DNA of 11,562 nucleotides, from assembly GCA_934667295.1 (NCBI GenBank), contig CAKULR010000036.1, positions 1 to 11,562 on the forward strand. Direction: 5' to 3'. Shown piece by piece: positions 1 to 6,238 of the stretch. The notes beneath the pieces are model-generated. The model worked only from the letters and a program-made list of their open reading frames with translations. It did no database searches and was not told where the DNA came from. This DNA is from an uncultured Kiritimatiellota bacterium. Lineage in GTDB: Bacteria > Verrucomicrobiota > Kiritimatiellia > RFP12 > UBA1067. Both the position numbers and the translations under genes were made by a program. Every line of letters begins with the position of its first letter. Position 1 is the first letter of the stretch.

Positions 1-456
1 CTGCTGCTCGCCGCCGGACAGCTCGGCGGGCCGATGGCCCAGGCGGTGCGAAAGGCCCACCCGCTCCAGCAGCGCACAGGCGCGCGCCCGTGCGCCCGCA
101 CGCGGCACGCGCCCCGTCATCGTCGGCAGCATCACGTTCTCCACGACGTCAAGCTCGGGCATGAGGTGGAAACCCTGGAACACGAACCCCATGCGCGTCG
201 CCCGCAGCCGCGTGCGGCGGCGCGCGGCGCCACACCCGGCGAACAGCGAGATGCCGCCCAGCTGCACGTCGCCCGCCGTCGGCACGTCCAGCCCGCCCAG
301 CAGGTTCAGGAGCGTCGACTTGCCCGCGCCCGAGCGCCCGACCACCGCCACGTGCTCGCCCGCCTCCACCGCAAGGGAGACCCCGTCCAGCACCCGGATG
401 GGCTTCTGCCCCGGCAGCCTGTATTCCTTCACGAGGTTCTGGACATTCAGCAGCAT
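1..456 (-). CDS. lolD: LolD-type ABC transporter ATPase, partial (runs off left edge)
   Basis: This is the ATP-binding subunit of a lipoprotein-releasing (Lol) ABC transporter, which powers extraction of lipoproteins from the outer leaflet of the inner membrane. Translating the minus strand from the ATG at 454-456 gives 152 codons that stay open to base 1. Visible motifs are Walker A GRSGAGKST (residues 40-48), a Q-loop in FVFQGFHLMPELDVVENV (Q94) that resembles the LolD/MacB group, and the signature LSGGEQQ (146-152), where the window ends. Walker B, D-loop and H-loop lie outside. A GAGGGAG ribosome site sits about 5 nt before the ATG. The gene starts 25 nt after the permease gene stops, so the two should form one transcript and one transporter. 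MacB- or FtsE-like ATPases are the alternatives; the LolC/E-type partner favours LolD. Confidence 0.88.
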   Translation of the reverse strand, partial: MLLNVQNLVKEYRLPGQKPIRVLDGVSLAVEAGEHVAVVGRSGAGKSTLLNLLGGLDVPTAGDVQLGGISLFAGCGAARRRTRLRATRMGFVFQGFHLMPELDVVENVMLPTMTGRVPRAGARARACALLERVGLSHRLGHRPAELSGGEQQ

Positions 457-481
457 GCGGACTCCCTCACGAAACCGACCC

Positions 482-1708
482 TCACGACCCCAACGCCTCG
501 ACGGGATTCTTCGACGCCGCCAGGAACGCGGGGACAAGGGCCGCGAGCAGACCGAAGACATAGACGATCACGACGACCCACACGACGTCCGACGCGACGA
601 GGCGGTAGGGAATCGAATCGAGTCCGTAGACCGCCTTCGGGAAGACCTGCACGCCGAAGTGCGCGAGCTGGTCCACGATGTTCTGCAGGTTCCGCAGGAT
701 CGCGTACGCCAGCCCGAGCCCCAGACCAACGCCCACCGTCACCTGCACGAGGCCGTGGACCACGAACGCGCCCATGATCTTCCCGCGCGGAAAGCCGAGC
801 GCCTTGAGGAGGCCGATCTCCGGCGTCTTCTGCACGGTCAGGACGAGGAGCGTGTTCATCACGCAGAAGAGCGCGACGACCGTCACGAGCATCAGGAGGA
901 GCGCGGTCATGTTCTTCTCGACGGCGAGCGCGTTGAAGAGCTCGCGGTCCGCCTCGCGCCACGTGACGACACGGCAGGTCGGCGCGCGTTCTCGGATCCG
1001 CTCGCAGAGGGCGTCGAAGACGGGCGCGTTCCCCGGGTCCGACGTCTTCACGTGAATCGCGAAGACGCCGTGTTCCAGCCCCATCAGGTCCCGCGCGTTC
1101 GCGAGCGAGCAGACGCAGAAGCCCGCGTCGTAGTCGCGCTGGCCGGAGGAGAAGATGCCCGTGACGCGCCACTTGAGCGGCAGGAAGATCTCGTCGCGCG
1201 CGGCGAGGGTCTTCGGCGAGTAGACCGTCACGTCATCCCCCACCCACACGCCGAGCGAACGGGCGAGATCGACGCCGAGGATGATCGAATCCCCCTCCAG
1301 GTCGTAGACGCCGGCGCGCGGCGCGCCGATCCTGTAGGCGTCGCGGAAGCGGTCGGGATCGACACCCAGCACGATCGGGGCCGAGACGCGGCCCCGGAAG
1401 GAGAGCATGATGCGCGTGTCGATTTCGGGCGAAACCGACACCACGCCCGGCAGCGCGGCGAGGTCCCGCGCAAGCCGGTCCTCGTCCTGGACGACCTGCC
1501 CCCCGCCGTAGGGCGTAAGCGAGACATGGGGCTTGAAGTCGAGGATCTTCTCCTCCCAGAGGTCGCCGAACCCCGTCATGACCGCGCGCACGATGATGAC
1601 GACGGCGACGCCGAGGAGGACGCCCAAAACCGAAACGCAGGTGATCACGGAGGTCACGCTGCGCTTCGGCTTGAGGTACTTGAGGGCGAGAAAGAGGCTA
1701 AAGGGCAT
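482..1708 (-). CDS. LolC/LolE-family lipoprotein-releasing ABC permease
   Basis: This 408-aa inner-membrane permease is a normal length for LolC/LolE (about 400-415 aa). The N-terminus LALKYLKPKRS followed by a helix at about 20-42 and the sequence VRAVMTGFGD matches the family. A large periplasmic domain (about 45-265) follows, then three more helices (about 267-290, 313-338, 375-395), giving the four-helix FtsX/MacB-like plan. The end reads NPVEALG, a common C-terminal motif of these permeases. I chose the ATG at 1708. An upstream in-frame GTG at 1726 would add six residues, but neither start has a strong ribosome site and the ATG gives the usual N-terminus. The gene begins 22 nt after the toroid protein gene and is followed by lolD. 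Only one permease is visible, so it may act as a homodimer (LolF-like) or have a second subunit beyond the left edge; I cannot assign it to LolC or LolE. Confidence 0.87.
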   Translation of the reverse strand: MPFSLFLALKYLKPKRSVTSVITCVSVLGVLLGVAVVIIVRAVMTGFGDLWEEKILDFKPHVSLTPYGGGQVVQDEDRLARDLAALPGVVSVSPEIDTRIMLSFRGRVSAPIVLGVDPDRFRDAYRIGAPRAGVYDLEGDSIILGVDLARSLGVWVGDDVTVYSPKTLAARDEIFLPLKWRVTGIFSSGQRDYDAGFCVCSLANARDLMGLEHGVFAIHVKTSDPGNAPVFDALCERIRERAPTCRVVTWREADRELFNALAVEKNMTALLLMLVTVVALFCVMNTLLVLTVQKTPEIGLLKALGFPRGKIMGAFVVHGLVQVTVGVGLGLGLAYAILRNLQNIVDQLAHFGVQVFPKAVYGLDSIPYRLVASDVVWVVVIVYVFGLLAALVPAFLAASKNPVEALGS

Positions 1709-1730
1709 GATGTCCCGGCGCGGCACGCGA

Positions 1731-3596
1731 TCAGATGTCGATCGTGACGCTGATCTCGCCGCCCTTGTCCTTCGAGAGCGTCTCGACGTCGGCCTCGACC
1801 TCCGTCGCCTTGAGCGAGGTCGTGGGCAGGTAGCGGTAGTACACCATCAGCTGCAGGGCCGCGAGGCAGGTCCCCATCACATCGTAGTTGTAGTGGTCCT
1901 TGTTCTCCCAGCGTCCGATCGGACGGTCCTTGCCCGCCGGGTCCTTGACCATGACCGGCTGGCCGGACTTGTCCGTGACCGTGGTGATGGCCTTCGTGTA
2001 GAGGGCCTTCATCTCGGCGTTCCACTTCTTCCAGAGCGTGAAGTTCGCCGGCGTCGCGTCCTTGCACATACCCGCCTGGTACTTGCACTGCGCCGCATAA
2101 TAGCAGTAGTACTGCGCGTTCTGCGGCTTGCCCGGCGCATAGGAGTAGACCTTGTCGAGTGACGGCTGCCAGTCGCGCATCACATTGAGGGCGTTCGCGA
2201 CCTCCTTCTCCTTGGCGTAGCCGAGAAGCTGCATCGCGAGGCAGCCGACGCCCGCGAGGCCGCCCGTACCGCCCTTGTGGTTGGTGGTCGCACGGTAGAC
2301 GAAGCCGGCCTTCTCGGAGTAGTTGCGCTTCTTGAGGCAGTTGACCGCCTTCTTGATGCACTCCTCCATGCCGGGCAGGTGGATGCCCGCCATCTTGCCG
2401 GCCTTGATGGCCTGCATGGCCCAGCCGCCGAACGAAATGTCGTCCGGGCCGTCTTTCGTGATGCGCGCCATGTTGTAGTTCCAGCCGCCCGTGGCGGTCT
2501 GGCCGCTGATGATGCGCCCCAGCGTCTTCTCGGCGGCCTCGCGGGCGTTCGGGTTCTTCGTCATGCCGTACGCCTCGCAGAGGGCGTAGGTGCCGATCAG
2601 GAAGCCATACTCCGTACCGCCCGCACCGGCCATCCGGATGTAGGGCGTGTTGCCGTTGGGGTCCTTCGCCGGTTTCCCATCCTTGCCCTTCACGACGTAG
2701 ACGCTGTTGATCAGGTAGTCGAGGGCCTTCTGGACGGTGGGGCCGAACTCCTTGGAGGCGGGCGTTTCACCATGGGCAAGATAGGCCAGAATCGCGAAGC
2801 CCGCACCGGCGGCGGCATCCATGCCCTTCTCAAGGCCCAGGCTCTTGTACTTCTGGTAGGTCGCCATCGCGCCGTCGTAGGCGGCCTTGTTGATCTTCTT
2901 TTCCCTAAATGCCTTTTCCTGCTGGTTTCTGAAGCCCTCCAGACTGCCCCAGGTCGGCCAGGATCCATTGGCCTGTTGCGTCGCCTTGAGCCAGCGGAGC
3001 GCCTTCATCACGGCGGCCTCGGTGGCGGCGTCGCCGTAGGACGCGCCGCCGCGCGTGAAGGTGCCGCGCACGCCCGCGCCGCGCGAGGTGCCCATCACGG
3101 ACTTCATCGTGACCGGACTCTTGATGCTGAGCATCGCATCGACGGAGGCCACCTTCACGGACTGAGGTTCGGCCGTCGGGGCGGGCGCCGCCTCCGACGC
3201 CATCTCGGTGGGGTTCATCGACGGCGCATCGACCGTGACCTCGATGCTGTCCATCTCGGGCGGCGGTTCCGTCTCCTGCGGCGTCTCGATCTCCTCCAGC
3301 GCGTCGTCCTGCTGGTCGGCCTGCACGATCTCGACCTTGAGCTCCCGCTTCCCGTCGCCGGAAACCGCCGTCACCACGAACAGCGTCGCGACGACCAGGA
3401 TCGGCAGCAGGATCGCCAGCAGGGGCGCGGTCTGGCGCTGCAGTTCGACGATGGCCTCCTTGTACTCCGGCGAATTGCGCGAGCGGCCCAGGCCGACGAA
3501 CATCTTGAGCAGACGGCGGAAGTAGCCGTCATCCTCGAACTTGGCCATCTCCGCGTCAAGCTGTTCCTTGATTTCTTCCTCGTCGATCGTTTCCAT
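1731..3596 (-). CDS. Membrane-anchored protein with prenyltransferase/squalene-cyclase-like toroid domain; putative partner of ExbB/ExbD
   Basis: This 621-aa protein has an acidic cytoplasmic N-terminus (1-56), one membrane helix (about 57-78), an acidic linker with Pro-rich patches (about 80-160, including TPQETEPPPEMD), and a long alpha-helical domain from about 190 on. QW-like motifs of the terpene-cyclase/prenyltransferase alpha-toroid fold are visible: QQANGSW (207-213), GQTATGGWNY further on, and a Gly-rich GGTGGLAGVG stretch. The N-in, single-helix, Pro-rich-linker plan is that of TonB/TolA, and the gene directly follows exbB-exbD-exbD, so I infer that the proton channel acts on it. 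The Ser/His residues typical of a TonB helix are absent, and no TonB C-terminal domain or cyclase DxDD motif is seen, so terpene chemistry is not supported. Start: ATG 3596, preceded by AGGAGG about 10 nt upstream; a GTG 24 nt earlier overlaps that ribosome site. Similar proteins occur in planctomycete and verrucomicrobial genomes (from memory); function unknown. Confidence 0.85.
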   Translation of the reverse strand: METIDEEEIKEQLDAEMAKFEDDGYFRRLLKMFVGLGRSRNSPEYKEAIVELQRQTAPLLAILLPILVVATLFVVTAVSGDGKRELKVEIVQADQQDDALEEIETPQETEPPPEMDSIEVTVDAPSMNPTEMASEAAPAPTAEPQSVKVASVDAMLSIKSPVTMKSVMGTSRGAGVRGTFTRGGASYGDAATEAAVMKALRWLKATQQANGSWPTWGSLEGFRNQQEKAFREKKINKAAYDGAMATYQKYKSLGLEKGMDAAAGAGFAILAYLAHGETPASKEFGPTVQKALDYLINSVYVVKGKDGKPAKDPNGNTPYIRMAGAGGTEYGFLIGTYALCEAYGMTKNPNAREAAEKTLGRIISGQTATGGWNYNMARITKDGPDDISFGGWAMQAIKAGKMAGIHLPGMEECIKKAVNCLKKRNYSEKAGFVYRATTNHKGGTGGLAGVGCLAMQLLGYAKEKEVANALNVMRDWQPSLDKVYSYAPGKPQNAQYYCYYAAQCKYQAGMCKDATPANFTLWKKWNAEMKALYTKAITTVTDKSGQPVMVKDPAGKDRPIGRWENKDHYNYDVMGTCLAALQLMVYYRYLPTTSLKATEVEADVETLSKDKGGEISVTIDI

Positions 3597-3623
3597 CGCG
3601 GGCGATCCTCCTTCCTTCACAGA

Positions 3624-4019
3624 TTACATGCTGAAGATCGACAGATTGTACATGCCGTACTTGTTGCAGGTGTCGAGCGCGTCCACCAGGAACTTGTGCG
3701 GCGAGTCCATCGTGCAGCGCACGATCACCGTCGACTTCTTCGAGACCGCCGCGAGCTGCTTGATGTTGCGGTCGAGTTCCTTGAGCGAGACGCCGCGGCT
3801 GTTGAACACGAAGCCGCCGGGGCCAATGTCGATCTTGATCTGGGTGTCGTTCTCCTCGCTTGACGACGCCGACGTGTTCGGGGCCGGGCGGTTCGCGTTC
3901 AGCTTGGAGAAGATGTCCTCCTGCTTGATCGTCACGACGAAGAAGATGATCAGCTCGAACACGACGTCGATCATCGGCGTCATGTCCAGCTGCGGGTTTT
4001 CCTGTTCCTTGCGTGCCAT
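3624..4019 (-). CDS. ExbD/TolR-family protein, second copy
   Basis: This 131-aa ExbD-like subunit has a short cytoplasmic N-terminus, one membrane helix and a periplasmic domain. LDMTPMIDVVFELIIFFVV (residues 11-29) is the family signature; D18 corresponds to the membrane aspartate that carries protons in ExbD/TolR. E22 adds a second acidic residue inside the helix. A Ser/Asn-rich stretch (NTSASSSEEND) links the helix to the folded domain, which ends in YGMYNLSIFSM. The start lies 10 nt after the first exbD stops, and its ribosome site (GTGAGG) overlaps that stop codon, so translation is probably coupled. Residues 6-30 use exactly the same codons as the first copy, but the periplasmic parts are very different, suggesting one shared channel contact and two different periplasmic jobs. 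The toroid protein gene starts 27 nt downstream. Confidence 0.92.
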   Translation of the reverse strand: MARKEQENPQLDMTPMIDVVFELIIFFVVTIKQEDIFSKLNANRPAPNTSASSSEENDTQIKIDIGPGGFVFNSRGVSLKELDRNIKQLAAVSKKSTVIVRCTMDSPHKFLVDALDTCNKYGMYNLSIFSM

Positions 4020-4029
4020 GGGCGAAGCC

Positions 4030-4455
4030 TCACTTCTTCTCGGTCTTGCGGTCGTAGACCGCCACGAACGAAAGCTTCCAGATGCCGTTCATCGTGCAGG
4101 CGTTCATCACGTCCGCCACGGCCTTGTGCCGCGCGCGGTAGTCCGCGCGGATGAGGACGGGGAACTCCCCGTACTTGCGCATGCGCTCCTTGACGCGGCG
4201 CCCGAGCTCGGCGGGGGTGATCGTGACGTCGCACATCGAGATGCGCCCGTTCCGGGCGACATCGACGATCAGGTGCGTGGGGGGCAGCTCGTCCGGCGTC
4301 AGCTCGATGCCGTGCTTGCCGTCCTCCAGCCTCACCGTCTCGTCCTTCGCGGTCGCCTGGGTGAGCGTCACGACGAAGAAGATGATCAGCTCGAACACGA
4401 CGTCGATCATCGGCGTCATGTCCAGCTGCGGGTTTTCCTGTGTCTTTCGTGCCAT
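4030..4455 (-). CDS. ExbD/TolR-family protein, first copy
   Basis: This 141-aa ExbD-like subunit would pair with the ExbB encoded just upstream to make a proton-driven motor in the inner membrane. Residues 11-29 form the membrane signature with the conserved aspartate D18. The periplasmic domain has the usual beta/alpha pattern: LIVDVARNGRI, an AELGRRVKERM helix, PVLIRADYRARHKAVADV and GIWKLSFVAV. It keeps a His-Lys pair and a Cys (NACTMNG) at the same places as the second copy (SPHKF, DTCNKYG), which shows common origin despite low similarity elsewhere. AAGGA about 9 nt before the ATG serves as ribosome site. It follows exbB by 48 nt and precedes the second copy by 10 nt. Whether its preferred partner is TonB, TolA or the neighbouring toroid protein cannot be told from sequence; position favours the last. 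Confidence 0.92.
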   Translation of the reverse strand: MARKTQENPQLDMTPMIDVVFELIIFFVVTLTQATAKDETVRLEDGKHGIELTPDELPPTHLIVDVARNGRISMCDVTITPAELGRRVKERMRKYGEFPVLIRADYRARHKAVADVMNACTMNGIWKLSFVAVYDRKTEKK

Positions 4456-4503
4456 GTCCGACGGTCCTTTCAGGTCCTGTGGGGACGCATGTGAACCGGT
4501 GGT

Positions 4504-5343
4504 TTAGGCCTGCTGCGCGTTCTCGTCCAGCACCTCGACGTTGCGGAGGCCCTTCAGGAGCTCCATCGTGAGCGCCGTCATGCGCATGATGAGGCGGGTC
4601 GCCTTGTTGCGCAGCGAGTAGTAGACCGTGATGGACGGGATGGAGACGCACAGACCGGCGGCCGTCGTCCAGAGGGCCTGGCCGATGGAGTTCGCGAGCA
4701 TCGAGGCGTCGCCCGCGCCGCCCTGGGCGAGGGCCTCGAACGTCAGGATCATGCCCTGCACCGTACCGAGCAGGCCGAGGGACGGGCCGAGGTTCGAGCA
4801 GACGGAAATCCACGTCAGGCGCTGCGTCAGGCGCTCGGTCTCCAGGTCGGCCGCGCCGTTGACCGCCTCCTGGATGACGTCGTAGCCGTCCTCGACGTGC
4901 TGGAACGCCGTGCTGAGGATGTTCGACATCGCGCTCGGCTCGTTCTCGCACACCTTGAGGGCCTTCATCACGTCACCCTCCGCCATCGCGCTCTGCACGT
5001 TCGTGATGAGCGAGGTCGGCATGAGCTTCTGGGGCTTGATCAGCACGAAGCAGTCCACCGCGAAGTAGATGGCCATCGCGCCGTCTCCGAAGAGGGCGAA
5101 CCAGAGGATCGCGCCGACGACGCCCGAACCGAAGACGATGTCGAAGAAGCCGCCGCCGGAGGACTTCGACTGGTTCGGATCGACGGCCTTGCCGTCCGCG
5201 CCGACCAGATCACCGCCGCCCTGCTGCTGCGCCGCCGGTGCCGCGTCCTGCGCCATCGCCACGCTCGCCGCAACGGGCGCCACCACCAGGCCGAGCATCA
5301 TCACCACGGCCATCACCGACTTCTGGATCTTCTTCATGTTCAT
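4504..5343 (-). CDS. MotA/TolQ/ExbB-family proton channel protein with N-terminal signal peptide
   Basis: This 279-aa protein is the ExbB/TolQ-type channel subunit that, with ExbD, converts proton flow into mechanical work on a partner protein. A signal peptide (1-31, likely cut after VAMA) is followed by a low-complexity Ala/Gln/Gly/Ser stretch (32-65), so the N-terminus should be periplasmic. Helix 1 spans about 70-102, then comes a cytoplasmic domain; helix 2 holds LGLLGTVQGM (189-198) and helix 3 holds ALWTTAAGL (223-231). The Thr residues at 194 and 226-227 match the polar residues that line the channel in this family. Start: ATG 5343 with AAGGA about 9 nt upstream; an ATG two codons later is less well placed. 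It opens the exbB-exbD-exbD-toroid cluster, 71 nt after the secreted beta/TPR gene. No convincing promoter is seen in that gap, so it is probably co-transcribed. Confidence 0.92.
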   Translation of the reverse strand: MNMKKIQKSVMAVVMMLGLVVAPVAASVAMAQDAAPAAQQQGGGDLVGADGKAVDPNQSKSSGGGFFDIVFGSGVVGAILWFALFGDGAMAIYFAVDCFVLIKPQKLMPTSLITNVQSAMAEGDVMKALKVCENEPSAMSNILSTAFQHVEDGYDVIQEAVNGAADLETERLTQRLTWISVCSNLGPSLGLLGTVQGMILTFEALAQGGAGDASMLANSIGQALWTTAAGLCVSIPSITVYYSLRNKATRLIMRMTALTMELLKGLRNVEVLDENAQQA

Positions 5344-5414
5344 TGTGTTTGTTCCTTTTTGAAGCGTTTGAAACTGGGTTGGGTTAGGAGAAGCTGAAGG
5401 TTGGGGTCACGGGA

Positions 5415-6209
5415 TCACCGCGCGGCCCAGGGGCTCGCCGCATAGCTCTGCTTGAGCTCCGTGCGCATCGCGTCCGCGCGCCCGCTCTGGCCGAGCTTTT
5501 CGAAGCAGCGGGCGGCCTTGTAGAGGGCTTCCGGGCGCAGACGGGCGGCGACCTCGTCGTCCGTGTAGAGGAACACGACGCGCAGATAGCCGTCGGTGAG
5601 CGCCTTCTTCGTGGCGTCGTTCGACTCGGCGCCCTCCTTAAGAAGGATGTCGCCGCGCATCGTGAGCGCCGCACCGGCGGAGAAACGGTCACCGCTCTTG
5701 GCGGCCTTCTCCAGCTGCGTTTCGAGCTTCGCCTTGCGCCCGAGGGCCAGCAGCGCGCTCCAGTAGGCGGGCGCGAGCTCGCCCGTGTAGGCGGCGGAGG
5801 CGTCGTCGTCGATGATCGTCTCGCACGCGCGGAGGGCGTCGTTCGCCTTGCCCGCCGACAGGTAGGCTTCGGCGAGGTAGCGGCCCGCGATCTTGTCCCA
5901 CTGGAGGTGGCGGTACTCCTTGGCGATCTGCTGCAGCGCGGGAATCGCGGCGGCGCCCTGGCCCTTCTGGACCTGCGCGACGGCCTCGTCGTATCCGGCG
6001 GGCTTGTCGATCTCGATCTCCGCGACATCGGAAGGCTTCACCTGGATTTCGGTGTTGCCCTTCGTGACCGCATACGCCCTGTCGCGCGTGCTCCAGCGGA
6101 TGACGCCCTTCTGGGTCGCGCCGCCCTCGGTCGTGATCGACCCCGTGACGGCGCCGAAGACGGCGGCGGACGCGAGGGCCGCCAGTGCCGTGACTACGCT
6201 CTTACGCAT
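5415..6209 (-). CDS. Secreted protein with N-terminal beta domain and TPR-like helices
   Basis: I do not recognise a named gene. The 264-aa product has a Sec signal peptide (basic MRK, hydrophobic core to about residue 18, probable cleavage near VFG). A short beta-rich segment follows (about 21-70), with GVIRWSTRDRAYAV, EIQVKPSDVAEIEI and similar strands. It resembles small SH3-like domains that precede repeats in PVC secreted proteins (from memory). The rest (about 71-264) is helical and TPR-like: YDEAVAQVQKGQ, AGRYLAEAYLSAGKANDALR and ALYKAARCFEKLGQSGRADA. A periplasmic scaffold or adaptor role is likely. I chose ATG 6209, with AAGGAG about 11 nt upstream; a GTG four codons earlier overlaps that ribosome site. 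It lies 29 nt after the large TPR gene and 71 nt before exbB, so it probably belongs to the same transcript. Confidence 0.85.
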   Translation of the reverse strand: MRKSVVTALAALASAAVFGAVTGSITTEGGATQKGVIRWSTRDRAYAVTKGNTEIQVKPSDVAEIEIDKPAGYDEAVAQVQKGQGAAAIPALQQIAKEYRHLQWDKIAGRYLAEAYLSAGKANDALRACETIIDDDASAAYTGELAPAYWSALLALGRKAKLETQLEKAAKSGDRFSAGAALTMRGDILLKEGAESNDATKKALTDGYLRVVFLYTDDEVAARLRPEALYKAARCFEKLGQSGRADAMRTELKQSYAASPWAAR

Positions 6210-6238
6210 TGTCTTTTCCACTCCTTAAATCCTGGTGT

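Noticed and set aside
161..1747. Long plus-strand open frame (528 codons) opposite the Lol permease
   Set aside because: Its translation is dominated by Arg, Asp, His and Glu with no domain pattern, while the minus strand gives clear LolC/E and LolD proteins. This is a GC-rich codon-bias shadow.
1731..3596. Squalene-hopene cyclase or prenyltransferase enzyme for the toroid protein
   Set aside because: Only fold-type QW-like motifs are visible; the DxDD motif and other catalytic residues are not seen, and the protein has a TonB-like membrane anchor.
2277..3863. Long plus-strand open frame (528 codons) opposite the toroid protein
   Set aside because: Low-complexity Arg/Leu/His-rich translation; the minus strand carries a structured protein with membrane helix and QW-like motifs.
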